Below, piece after piece: positions 7,580 through 13,431 of a stretch of 16,335 nucleotides of DNA. Each line of letters begins with the position of its first letter. The first letter of the stretch is position 1. The DNA is from RGEC01 sp044371405. Lineage in GTDB: Bacteria > Bacteroidota > Bacteroidia > NS11-12g > UBA955. A program made the position numbers and the translations under genes. Location of the stretch: assembly GCA_044371405.1 (NCBI GenBank), contig JBILTS010000039.1:1-16335 (forward strand). Reading direction: 5' to 3'. A model generated the notes under the pieces. The model saw only the letters and a list, made by a program, of their open reading frames with translations, was not told where the DNA came from and made no database searches.

Positions 7580-7954
7580 TTATTCCAGAATTTCAACAAT
7601 TTCTTTGTTTTTGCCTGCCTCTACTTGGACCTGGCCTTCTGTAAAATATTCGGTATCACCCAATTCATAGTAAACATCGTAGTAATAAGTGCCAGGATTC
7701 AATTGTCCGAAATCGGCCTTGCCTGAGACATTGGTGATTTTTTCAGTCAGGTAAATTCCATTGTCAAAGTTTTCCAAAGAGGTTGCTATCCATACTTCTG
7801 CGCCGGCTACATAATCAGTGGAACCGGCCATTTGCACTTTTATGACCAATCCGCCGCTAGAAGCTTTGGGAGAGGATTCTTCTTTTTTGCAGTTTCCTAA
7901 GGTGAAAACAAAACCCAGTAAGAGGGCGGACAGGAAAATGGTTTTAAATTTCAT
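7580..7954 (-). CDS. Small lipoprotein with an Ig/transthyretin-like beta domain, probably surface exposed
   Basis: A 124-residue protein of no assigned function. The ATG at 7954 is preferred over an upstream one at 7987 because it directly begins the signal MKFKTIFLSALLLGF, leading to LGNC with Cys22 as the lipid site (Asn at -1 is unusual but tolerable). The residues after the cysteine are KKEES. A lysine followed by acidic residues resembles the Bacteroidota lipoprotein export signal that sends lipoproteins to the cell surface; this reading is inference. The mature part looks like one beta-sandwich of the CNA-B/carboxypeptidase-regulatory kind: AGAEVWIATS, then NVSGKADFGQLNPGTYYYDVYY, then QVQVEAGKNKEIVEI. 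It ends with a strong terminator, and a weak promoter candidate lies at 7984-8014. Confidence 0.75.
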   Translation of the reverse strand: MKFKTIFLSALLLGFVFTLGNCKKEESSPKASSGGLVIKVQMAGSTDYVAGAEVWIATSLENFDNGIYLTEKITNVSGKADFGQLNPGTYYYDVYYELGDTEYFTEGQVQVEAGKNKEIVEILE

Positions 7955-7983
7955 ATGATTTTTGATGCAAAGAAACAATGAAG

Positions 7984-8014
7984 GCAAGATACAAACAATC
8001 CTGTAGGGGTGAAA
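7984..8014 (-). promoter_or_regulatory. Weak promoter candidate for the small lipoprotein
   Basis: On the minus strand TTTC (8014-8011), a 19-nt spacer and TATCTTGC (7991-7984), 29 nt before the ATG at 7954. Each element departs from TTTG/TAnnTTTG, so only the spacing argues for it. The alternative is transcription from the stronger promoter at 8162-8193. Confidence 0.25.
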
Positions 8015-8043
8015 TTAATGAACACGATGGTGGAAATTAAGTC

Positions 8044-8118
8044 CGATTTAAAGAACTTATTTTAGATCGATTCAGGACATCAAACCTCTGATGAACCGGC
8101 TTTGCGTCTGTCCTGAAT
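8044..8118. repeat. Two abutting inverted repeats in the 314-nt gap between the lipoprotein and tRNA-Asp
   Basis: The first is CGATTTAAA (8044-8052) / TTTAGATCG (8061-8069) with an 8-nt loop; on plus-strand RNA all nine pairs form, including one U-G wobble, while minus-strand RNA would have one C/A mismatch. The second starts at the next base: ATTCAGGACA (8070-8079) / TGTCCTGAAT (8109-8118), ten perfect pairs, with additional inner pairing CAAACC (8081-8086) against GGCTTTG (8098-8104) apart from one bulge. Neither is followed by a T-run. The rest of the 7955-8268 gap holds the promoter at 8162-8193 and the tRNA terminator; I see nothing else. These could be a structured leader, a small RNA or an operator-like element. 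Confidence 0.6.
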
Positions 8119-8154
8119 GAGAATGAAAAGGACGATGAGGAATGGGGCAAGCAT
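8080..8154 (-). CDS. Possible 24-residue hydrophobic micropeptide or leader peptide
   Basis: A short frame starts at ATG 8154 and stops at TGA 8082-8080. The predicted peptide has a hydrophobic run MLAPFLIVLFILI followed by QDRRKAGSSEV, like a small single-pass membrane peptide. Support is contextual: the start codon sits 7 nt after a good TTTG-N20-TATATTCG promoter, the same placement as for recognised genes here. Its last third lies within the long hairpin at 8070-8118. I do not recognise a family, and a frame this short can arise by chance; it may equally be the non-coding start of a small RNA or of a long leader for the lipoprotein gene. Confidence 0.3.
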   Translation of the reverse strand: MLAPFLIVLFILIQDRRKAGSSEV

Positions 8155-8161
8155 AGGATAA

Positions 8162-8193
8162 CGAATATACGAAAAATTTTTGGGAAAAGCAAA
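8162..8193 (-). promoter_or_regulatory. Promoter upstream of the hairpin/micropeptide locus
   Basis: On the minus strand TTTG (8193-8190), a 20-nt spacer and TATATTCG (8169-8162), one mismatch from TAnnTTTG. It lies beyond the tRNA-Asp terminator, so it would start an independent transcript running into the hairpins at 8118-8044 and perhaps on to the lipoprotein gene at 7954. Confidence 0.6.
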
Positions 8194-8238
8194 TTAAATC
8201 AATTTCTCAAGCACTTTTAATCTGTAAACTTGATGCAT

Positions 8239-8263
8239 AAAAAAAGCCCCAATGTGGGGCTTT
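8239..8263 (-). terminator. Rho-independent terminator of tRNA-Asp
   Basis: Arms AAAGCCCCA (8243-8251) and TGGGGCTTT (8255-8263) form nine pairs around an ATG loop; on the minus strand the hairpin runs into seven T. It starts six nt past the tRNA 3' end. Confidence 0.92.
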
Positions 8264-8268
8264 GCTTG

Positions 8269-8342
8269 CGGACCGGACGGGGCTCGAACCCGCGACCTCC
8301 GCCGTGACAGGGCGGCATTCTAACCAGCTGAACTACCGATCC
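8269..8342 (-). tRNA. tRNA-Asp (GTC)
   Basis: A 74-nt cloverleaf on the minus strand. The acceptor arms are GGATCGG and CCGGTCC with one T-G wobble. The D-arm contains AGCTGGTTAGA, the anticodon arm is CCGCC-CTGTCAC-GGCGG with GTC as anticodon, and the T-arm is CGGGC-TCGAGCC-like with the invariant TTCGA-equivalent region. The discriminator is G, as expected for tRNA-Asp, and CCA is not encoded (CAAG follows). It is a single-gene unit with its own promoter and terminator. Confidence 0.96.
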
Positions 8343-8381
8343 GTTAGAACTTTATGTTCACCATTCTTGCGAACGGGACTG

Positions 8382-8412
8382 CAAAAATAAGACATCCTTT
8401 CAAAATGTCAAA
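8382..8412 (-). promoter_or_regulatory. Promoter of tRNA-Asp
   Basis: On the minus strand TTTG (8412-8409), a 19-nt spacer and TATTTTTG (8389-8382), an exact match to TTTG-N19-TAnnTTTG. The -7 element ends 39 nt before the mature tRNA 5' end. This is the best promoter in the window and serves as a local reference for the consensus. Confidence 0.88.
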
Positions 8413-8427
8413 CATCAAAAATAAAAT

Positions 8428-9618
8428 TTATTCTTTCCCCGCAACCCTCAAAAACACATACCCTGCCACCGCTGCTACCACACTGCCGCACAGCACTGCC
8501 ACCTTGCTCAGTTCTACCTGCCCCGCATCCGTAAAGGCAAGGTTGCTTACAAAAATGGCCATGGTGAAGCCGATGCCGCCCAGCATGCCTGCACCCCAGA
8601 TGTGTGAAAGGGAAACGCCGGTGGGCAGTTGCGCGGCTTTTATCTTCACAGACAGAACCGACGCCAGGTAAATACCCAACGGTTTTCCTAAAATTAGTCC
8701 GGCGGCAATGCCCAGCGATAAGGTTCCGGTGAGCGTATTTAAAATGCCCGAATGCAGCGGAATGGCAGTGTTGGCCAGGGCAAACAATGGTAGGATAATC
8801 CAGGCAACAGGTTCGTGTAGTTTGTCCATGAGGTATGATGATGGTGATGTTTCATCTTCTTTTTTACCAAATGGTATGGCAAATGCCAGTAACACCCCGG
8901 AAATGGTGGCATGTATGCCGCTTTGCATCATGCAATACCAAAGAATGAGCCCAGCAGGCAAATACAGCCACAGGGTTGTTAATCCCCTGCGCCTGCACAC
9001 CAGCAGAATGCCCAAAACGCCCATAGCTGCTGAAAGCCACAACCATTGTACACCTTGCCCATAAAATATGGCAATGACCAGTATGGCGCCCAAATCATCA
9101 ATGATGGCCAGGGCGGTGAGGAATATTTTTAATGAATTCGGCACCCGTTTTCCCAACGCACTCATGATGGCCATGGCGAAGGCAATATCCGTGGCGGTGG
9201 GGATGCCGGCGCCTCGCCACAGACCGGGATTATTAAAGTTGATTGCCAAATAGACCAGCGCGGGCAACAGCATGCCACCAATGGCGGCAATAACAGGTAG
9301 CATGGCGGTGCGTCTGTCGCTAAGTTCGCCTGTGAGCAGCTCCCGTTCAATTTCAAGACCCACCAGCAGAAAGAATATGGTCATCAGACCGTCGTTAATC
9401 CAATGGGTGATGCTGTGAGCATGCAATCCGGGCAGGTGAGGGTCAAGAGGTATTTGCCAAAAATGCAACCAGCTATTTGCCATGCCGGAATTGGCCAGTA
9501 TCATGGAAACGCCGGCACAAAGCACGAGCAGCGCCCCGCCGGTGGCCAGTTTGCCGTAAAACTCGAGAAACAGACGGGTCAGCCCCTGATTTTTTACCTT
9601 GTTGATAACCCGTTTCAC
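8428..9618 (-). CDS. nhaA: Na+/H+ antiporter NhaA
   Basis: An inner-membrane antiporter that exports Na+ (or Li+) in exchange for protons and controls pH and sodium tolerance. The 396 residues match the family length, with about 12 membrane segments. Diagnostic stretches are HSITHWINDGLMTIFFLLVG (68-87), the TATDIAFAMAIMSALGKRVP region with Asp144, and ALAIIDDLGAILVIAIFY with the ion-binding pair Asp174/Asp175 (the Asp163/Asp164 pair of E. coli). The start is GTG at 9618, which gives a short basic N terminus MKRVINKVKNQ and lies 5 nt after a TAAATTTG element. The gene is divergent from ribD with only 32 nt between the two start codons. The stop lies 15 nt from the far edge of the tRNA-Asp promoter, and no obvious hairpin terminator is seen. 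Confidence 0.97.
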   Translation of the reverse strand: MKRVINKVKNQGLTRLFLEFYGKLATGGALLVLCAGVSMILANSGMANSWLHFWQIPLDPHLPGLHAHSITHWINDGLMTIFFLLVGLEIERELLTGELSDRRTAMLPVIAAIGGMLLPALVYLAINFNNPGLWRGAGIPTATDIAFAMAIMSALGKRVPNSLKIFLTALAIIDDLGAILVIAIFYGQGVQWLWLSAAMGVLGILLVCRRRGLTTLWLYLPAGLILWYCMMQSGIHATISGVLLAFAIPFGKKEDETSPSSYLMDKLHEPVAWIILPLFALANTAIPLHSGILNTLTGTLSLGIAAGLILGKPLGIYLASVLSVKIKAAQLPTGVSLSHIWGAGMLGGIGFTMAIFVSNLAFTDAGQVELSKVAVLCGSVVAAVAGYVFLRVAGKE

Positions 9619-9623
9619 GAAGG

Positions 9624-9631
9624 CAAATTTA
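9624..9631 (-). promoter_or_regulatory. nhaA -7 promoter element
   Basis: TAAATTTG on the minus strand is an exact TAnnTTTG match, ending 5 nt before the GTG start. No TTTG is found 17-21 nt upstream; that position would fall at the start of ribD. Confidence 0.5.
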
Positions 9632-9636
9632 GGTTT

Positions 9637-9644
9637 TAACTTCG
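9637..9644 (+). promoter_or_regulatory. ribD -7 promoter element
   Basis: TAACTTCG, one mismatch from TAnnTTTG, ends 6 nt before the GTG start of ribD. It is separated by only 5 nt from the opposing nhaA element, so polymerases at the two sites could not bind together. There is no room for an FMN riboswitch. Confidence 0.4.
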
Positions 9645-9650
9645 CACACT

Positions 9651-10682
9651 GTGACAGATCATGCGGTTTTTATGCGGCGCTGCCTTGAACTGGCCCAACG
9701 TGGGCAGGGTCACGTATCGCCCAATCCCATGGTGGGTTCGGTGATTGTATATGAAGGCAAAATAGTGGCTGAGGGTTGGCACCAGCAATACGGCGGACCC
9801 CACGCAGAACCCAATACCCTCGCGGCTTTGCCGGCCGGAATTCCTTTGAAAGACTGTACACTGTACGTAAATCTGGAACCGTGTTCGCATCACGGAAAAA
9901 CCCCACCCTGTGCAGGTTTGCTGGTAGAAAAAGGCATTGGAAAAGTGGTGGTGGGAAGCAATGATCCCAATCCTTTGGTAAATGGCCGTGGTGTTCAGCT
10001 GATTAAAGATGCCGGAATTGCCGTGGAAACGGGAGTTTTACGGGATGCATGTGATGAACTGAACAAGCGGTTTATGGTTTTTCACCGCGTGAAACGACCA
10101 TATGTGATTTTAAAATGGGCCTGTACTGCTGATGGTTTCATGGCACCGGAGAGTCGCGAGAGACTGCAAATCAGCGGTGATGAGGCACGTGTGAAATTGC
10201 ATCAATGGCGAGGCGAAGAAGATGCAGTGCTGATTGGCGCCAATACCGCCATTATGGACAATCCCTTGCTTGATACGCGTTTGTTTCCCGGTAAAAATCC
10301 GCTGCGTGTGGTATTGGACCCTAACCTGAGGGCTCCGCAATTGCAGGGTGATATGTCTACCGTGGTGCTGAATTCCCTCGTGCAGAAAACAGAAGGAAAC
10401 TGCGAGTGGCTCAAACTTAAACAGGGCTTTGGTGTGGCGGATGTTTTGGAGATATTGTATCAAAAACACATAGCTTCCGTGCTGGTGGAAGGCGGCCCCG
10501 AAACGCTGAAAGGCTTTCTGAACAGCGGTTTTTGGGACGAGGTTCGCATTATTCGGAGAAAAAACGTAAACTTACACAAAGGAATTGAGGCCCCAAAAAT
10601 GAACCGTATTCCCAATAAAACCGAAGAAACAGAAACCGACATGATTGAATATTACAGAAGGGGAGAAACCGAATGTGGTTGA
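9651..10682 (+). CDS. ribD: Bifunctional riboflavin biosynthesis deaminase/reductase RibD
   Basis: RibD carries out two cytosolic steps of riboflavin synthesis: deamination of the pyrimidine ring of the GTP cyclohydrolase II product, then NADPH-dependent reduction of the ribosyl chain. The protein has 343 residues. The N-terminal deaminase domain (1-145) has the zinc site HAE (His51, catalytic Glu53) and PCSHHGKTPPC (Cys78 and Cys87), after the typical SPNPMVGSVIV segment. The reductase domain (about 147-343) begins with RPYVILKWACTADGF and includes GANTAIMDNPLLDTR and VLVEGGPETLKGFL. The GTG start is chosen because it gives the normal RibD N terminus and sits 6 nt after a -7-like element. 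Its last 10 nt overlap the next gene, so it heads the ribD-transporter-yigZ operon. Confidence 0.97.
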   Translation: MTDHAVFMRRCLELAQRGQGHVSPNPMVGSVIVYEGKIVAEGWHQQYGGPHAEPNTLAALPAGIPLKDCTLYVNLEPCSHHGKTPPCAGLLVEKGIGKVVVGSNDPNPLVNGRGVQLIKDAGIAVETGVLRDACDELNKRFMVFHRVKRPYVILKWACTADGFMAPESRERLQISGDEARVKLHQWRGEEDAVLIGANTAIMDNPLLDTRLFPGKNPLRVVLDPNLRAPQLQGDMSTVVLNSLVQKTEGNCEWLKLKQGFGVADVLEILYQKHIASVLVEGGPETLKGFLNSGFWDEVRIIRRKNVNLHKGIEAPKMNRIPNKTEETETDMIEYYRRGETECG

Positions 10683-11536
10683 TTTTTAGCATCCTGAGCA
10701 GTGCCGCGCTGATGGTGATTTTCAAGTTTTTTGCGAGGTTTGAAATCCGTGTGTTTCCTTCCATTGTGGTGAATTACGTTACCTGCTTTGTGCTCGGGAA
10801 TGTATTACTTGGAGAAAATAACATTGTGTCGGCGGACGTTTGGACAAAGCACTGGTTTCCCTATGTGGTGGGCATGGGATTGCTATTTATATCCGCATTT
10901 TACCTGATGGGGATGGGAACAGGCCTGGCCGGGGCGGGCGCCACTTCGGTGGCTGCTAAAATGAGTGTGGTAATTCCGGCGGCTGTGAGTATGATTGTTT
11001 TTCATGAGAAACCCGGTTTTTTCATCATACTCGGCATGCTGCTATCTATTTTCTGCGTGTATCTCATGCGCCCGGAAAACAGCGGTGATAAAGGCAACCG
11101 CGGACTTTGGGTGCTGCTGCTGGTGTTTTTGGGATCGGGGATGGTGGACACCGGATTGAACCTGGTAAAACACCATTTTGGTGCTGACGTAGATGATTAT
11201 ACCATGAGCACGGTGGTGTTTGGCGGTGCCGGTTTAATTGGTTTGGTACTGATGTTTCTGCGGAAAGGTCAGTTGCCGGGAATGAAAGAACTGTTGGGTG
11301 GCGTGGTGCTGGGTTGTACCAACTATGCCTCACTGATTGCTATGTTTGGAGCCATAGGTGCTTACAAAGGTCACACCGCTTGGTTTTTTGCAGTAAATAA
11401 TATTGGTGTGGTGTGGGTGAGTACGCTCATTTCCATGTTATTTTTTAAAGAAAAAATCAGCAAAATGGGCTATGTAGGGCTGCTACTGGCGGCAGTGGCT
11501 GTGTTGCTCATGAATGTGCATGCTTTTTTCGGATGA
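10673..11536 (+). CDS. EamA/DMT-superfamily membrane transporter
   Basis: A 287-residue integral membrane protein with about ten hydrophobic segments in two halves, as in the drug/metabolite transporter superfamily. The N half ends with the ATSVAAKMSVVIPAAVSMIVFHEKPG stretch, whose pattern of a conserved loop, helix and FxEKP is typical of EamA domains. The C half repeats it as FFAVNNIGVVWVSTLISMLFFKEKIS. The substrate cannot be read from sequence. Its ATG overlaps the last 10 nt of ribD and its end overlaps yigZ, so it is translated with a riboflavin enzyme; a flavin-related substrate is a possibility but only guilt by association. It begins directly with the first membrane helix, so no cleavable signal is expected. 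Confidence 0.85.
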   Translation: MWLIFSILSSAALMVIFKFFARFEIRVFPSIVVNYVTCFVLGNVLLGENNIVSADVWTKHWFPYVVGMGLLFISAFYLMGMGTGLAGAGATSVAAKMSVVIPAAVSMIVFHEKPGFFIILGMLLSIFCVYLMRPENSGDKGNRGLWVLLLVFLGSGMVDTGLNLVKHHFGADVDDYTMSTVVFGGAGLIGLVLMFLRKGQLPGMKELLGGVVLGCTNYASLIAMFGAIGAYKGHTAWFFAVNNIGVVWVSTLISMLFFKEKISKMGYVGLLLAAVAVLLMNVHAFFG

Positions 11537-12125
11537 TTATACCGAACCGGCCGGCAACGGGGAGTCGACTTTGCATGAGCGGGGCAGCAAGTTTTTGGGC
11601 TATGTGTTTCCTGTGCATGCGGAAGCAGAAATGAAGCAGTATTTACAACAGGTCAAGCAGCTATATCCCGATGCGACACACCATTGCAATGCCGTGGTGA
11701 TGCACCCCGATCAGTCCTACCAGCGCAGCACCGATGATGGAGAACCCTCCAATACCGCTGGCAGGCCCATTTTACGGGCCGTTTTGTCTGCAGGACTAAC
11801 CAATGTTTTGGTGATTGTGGTGCGCTACTATGGTGGCACCCAACTGGGTATTCCGGGATTGATAAAAGCATACGGAGATGCGGCGCAGTTGGCGCTGGAG
11901 GGTGCGGGTCGGGTGAAAAAATTCGTGGAAGATGAATTGTTACTATCAGCAGGTTTTGAACACGAGCAGGATATTTACCGGCTGGCTGAAAAGTTTGCAT
12001 GTAAAATCATGCAACGGGATTATTCAAACGATGTTAAAATAACGCTGCGTATCCGTCGAAGTGAAACCATCTCATTTAAAAAAATACTCTCAGATTTTCC
12101 GCGTATTTCCTTGCTGAAAGGATAA
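11514..12125 (+). CDS. yigZ: YigZ/IMPACT-family protein
   Basis: A 203-residue cytosolic protein of the YigZ/IMPACT family, whose biochemical role in bacteria is unsettled. The N-terminal UPF0029/IMPACT domain (about 20-125) carries the signature STDDGEPSNTAGRPIL and the glycine-rich VVRYYGGTQLGIPGLIKAYGDAA. Family members usually have Gly where this protein has Asn in EPSNTAG. The C-terminal ~65 residues (about 138-203) fit the ferredoxin-like DUF1949 domain. Either ATG at 11514 or ATG at 11520 can start it; both lie inside the end of the transporter gene (23- or 17-nt overlap), implying translational coupling. It is the last gene of the ribD operon; icd begins 46 nt later with its own -7 element. 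Confidence 0.93.
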   Translation: MCMLFSDDYTEPAGNGESTLHERGSKFLGYVFPVHAEAEMKQYLQQVKQLYPDATHHCNAVVMHPDQSYQRSTDDGEPSNTAGRPILRAVLSAGLTNVLVIVVRYYGGTQLGIPGLIKAYGDAAQLALEGAGRVKKFVEDELLLSAGFEHEQDIYRLAEKFACKIMQRDYSNDVKITLRIRRSETISFKKILSDFPRISLLKG

Positions 12126-12142
12126 ATAACATCGATAATTTT

Positions 12143-12162
12143 GCCCAAATGGGCTAAGTTTG
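12143..12162 (+). promoter_or_regulatory. icd -7 promoter element with an adjacent palindrome
   Basis: TAAGTTTG at 12155-12162 is an exact TAnnTTTG match, 9 nt before the icd ATG at 12172. Directly against it lies GCCCA-AA-TGGGC (12143-12154), a 5-bp-arm inverted repeat. A TTTTG at 12139-12143 is too close (11 nt) to be the -33 element. The placement resembles the kdsA promoter, where a palindrome also touches the -7 box. Confidence 0.45.
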
Positions 12163-12171
12163 CGGCTTGCT

Positions 12172-13398
12172 ATGAACAAGATTAATGTTGTAAACCCCGT
12201 TGTAGAGTTGGATGGAGATGAGATGACCCGAATTATCTGGCATTTTATCAAAGACAAACTTATACTGCCTTACCTGGATATTGACATCAAATATTATGAT
12301 CTGGGCATGGAAAACCGGGACGCTACAGACGATAAAGTTACCGTGGAAGCCGCAGAAGCTATTAAACAATACAATGTGGGTATTAAATGCGCCACCATCA
12401 CCCCGGATGAGGCCCGTGTAAAGGAATTCAACCTAAAGCAAATGTGGAAGAGTCCCAACGGCACTATACGAAACATCCTGGACGGAACCGTTTTTCGCGA
12501 GCCCATCGTGTGCAGCAATGTACCTCGCCTGGTGCCCAACTGGACTGCGCCCATCTGTATTGGCCGTCACGCCTTCGGTGATCAGTACCGCGCTACTGAT
12601 TTTGTGACCAAAGGCAAAGGCAAACTGACTGTAAAATTTGAGGGTGAAGACGGAACCGTGCAGGAGTTTGAAGTGTACAATTTTAAAGGTGACGGTGTGG
12701 CTATGGCCATGTACAATACTGATGAGAGCATAGCCGGTTTTGCCCGCAGCTGCTTTAATATGGCCCTATCTAAGGGATGGCCACTTTATTTGAGCACCAA
12801 AAACACCATTCTGAAAAAATACGATGGTCGTTTTAAGGATATTTTTGAAAACATTTACCAGACAGAATTCAAGGCAGCCATGGAAGCCAAAGGCATTACC
12901 TATGAGCACCGCCTGATTGATGACATGGTAGCCAGTGCACTGAAGTGGAACGGTAATTTTGTGTGGGCCTGCAAAAATTATGACGGCGATGTGCAAAGCG
13001 ATACGGTTGCGCAGGGTTTCGGTTCATTGGGTTTGATGACCAGCGTGTTAATTACGCCAGATGGCAAAACCGTTGAGGCAGAAGCTGCACATGGAACGGT
13101 TACCCGCCACTACCGCATGCACCAGCAGGGTAAGAAAACTAGCACCAATCCGATTGCCAGCATTTTTGCCTGGACCCGTGGTTTGGAGCACAGGGGAAAA
13201 CTCGATGGAAATCAGGCCCTGATTGATTTTTGCCAAACCTTGGAGAAAGTATGTGTGGATACCGTTGAAAGTGGCAAAATGACCAAAGACCTGGCGGTTT
13301 GTATTTATGGTGATAAAGTGACCGATGGTCAGTACTTGCATACCGAAGACTTCCTGGAGGCCATCAATGCTGAACTAAAGGCAAGGTTGCAGAAATAA
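12172..13398 (+). CDS. icd: NADP-dependent isocitrate dehydrogenase (eukaryotic-like homodimeric type)
   Basis: This TCA-cycle enzyme oxidatively decarboxylates isocitrate to 2-oxoglutarate with NADP+. The 408-residue length and motifs are those of the eukaryotic-like (type II) homodimeric subfamily, not the E. coli Icd type. They are VELDGDEMTRIIW (11-23), the substrate loop SPNGTIRNILDGTVFREP (94-111) with Arg100 and Arg109, RHAFGDQYRATD near 132, the metal-binding YDGDVQSDTVAQGFGSLG segment, and HGTVTRHYR...TSTNPIASIFAWTRGL, in which the Arg-His pair is associated with NADP preference. A TTG 12 nt upstream is in frame, but the ATG at 12172 is chosen because it gives the usual N terminus and lies after the -7 element. 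The gene converges with dnaJ across 33 nt, where I see no hairpin terminator. Confidence 0.97.
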   Translation: MNKINVVNPVVELDGDEMTRIIWHFIKDKLILPYLDIDIKYYDLGMENRDATDDKVTVEAAEAIKQYNVGIKCATITPDEARVKEFNLKQMWKSPNGTIRNILDGTVFREPIVCSNVPRLVPNWTAPICIGRHAFGDQYRATDFVTKGKGKLTVKFEGEDGTVQEFEVYNFKGDGVAMAMYNTDESIAGFARSCFNMALSKGWPLYLSTKNTILKKYDGRFKDIFENIYQTEFKAAMEAKGITYEHRLIDDMVASALKWNGNFVWACKNYDGDVQSDTVAQGFGSLGLMTSVLITPDGKTVEAEAAHGTVTRHYRMHQQGKKTSTNPIASIFAWTRGLEHRGKLDGNQALIDFCQTLEKVCVDTVESGKMTKDLAVCIYGDKVTDGQYLHTEDFLEAINAELKARLQK

Positions 13399-13431
13399 CC
13401 TGCCTCCAAAACTACAACGTTACACCGTCAA

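Noticed and set aside
8087..8093. CTGATGA motif, the core of a hammerhead ribozyme, in the loop of the 8070-8118 hairpin.
   Set aside because: There is no GAAA after a stem II helix and no matching stem III with a cleavage triplet; the motif is short enough to be chance.
13399..13431. Terminator between the converging icd and dnaJ genes.
   Set aside because: The 33-nt spacer has no inverted repeat with a T-run on either strand; the genes may end by another mechanism.
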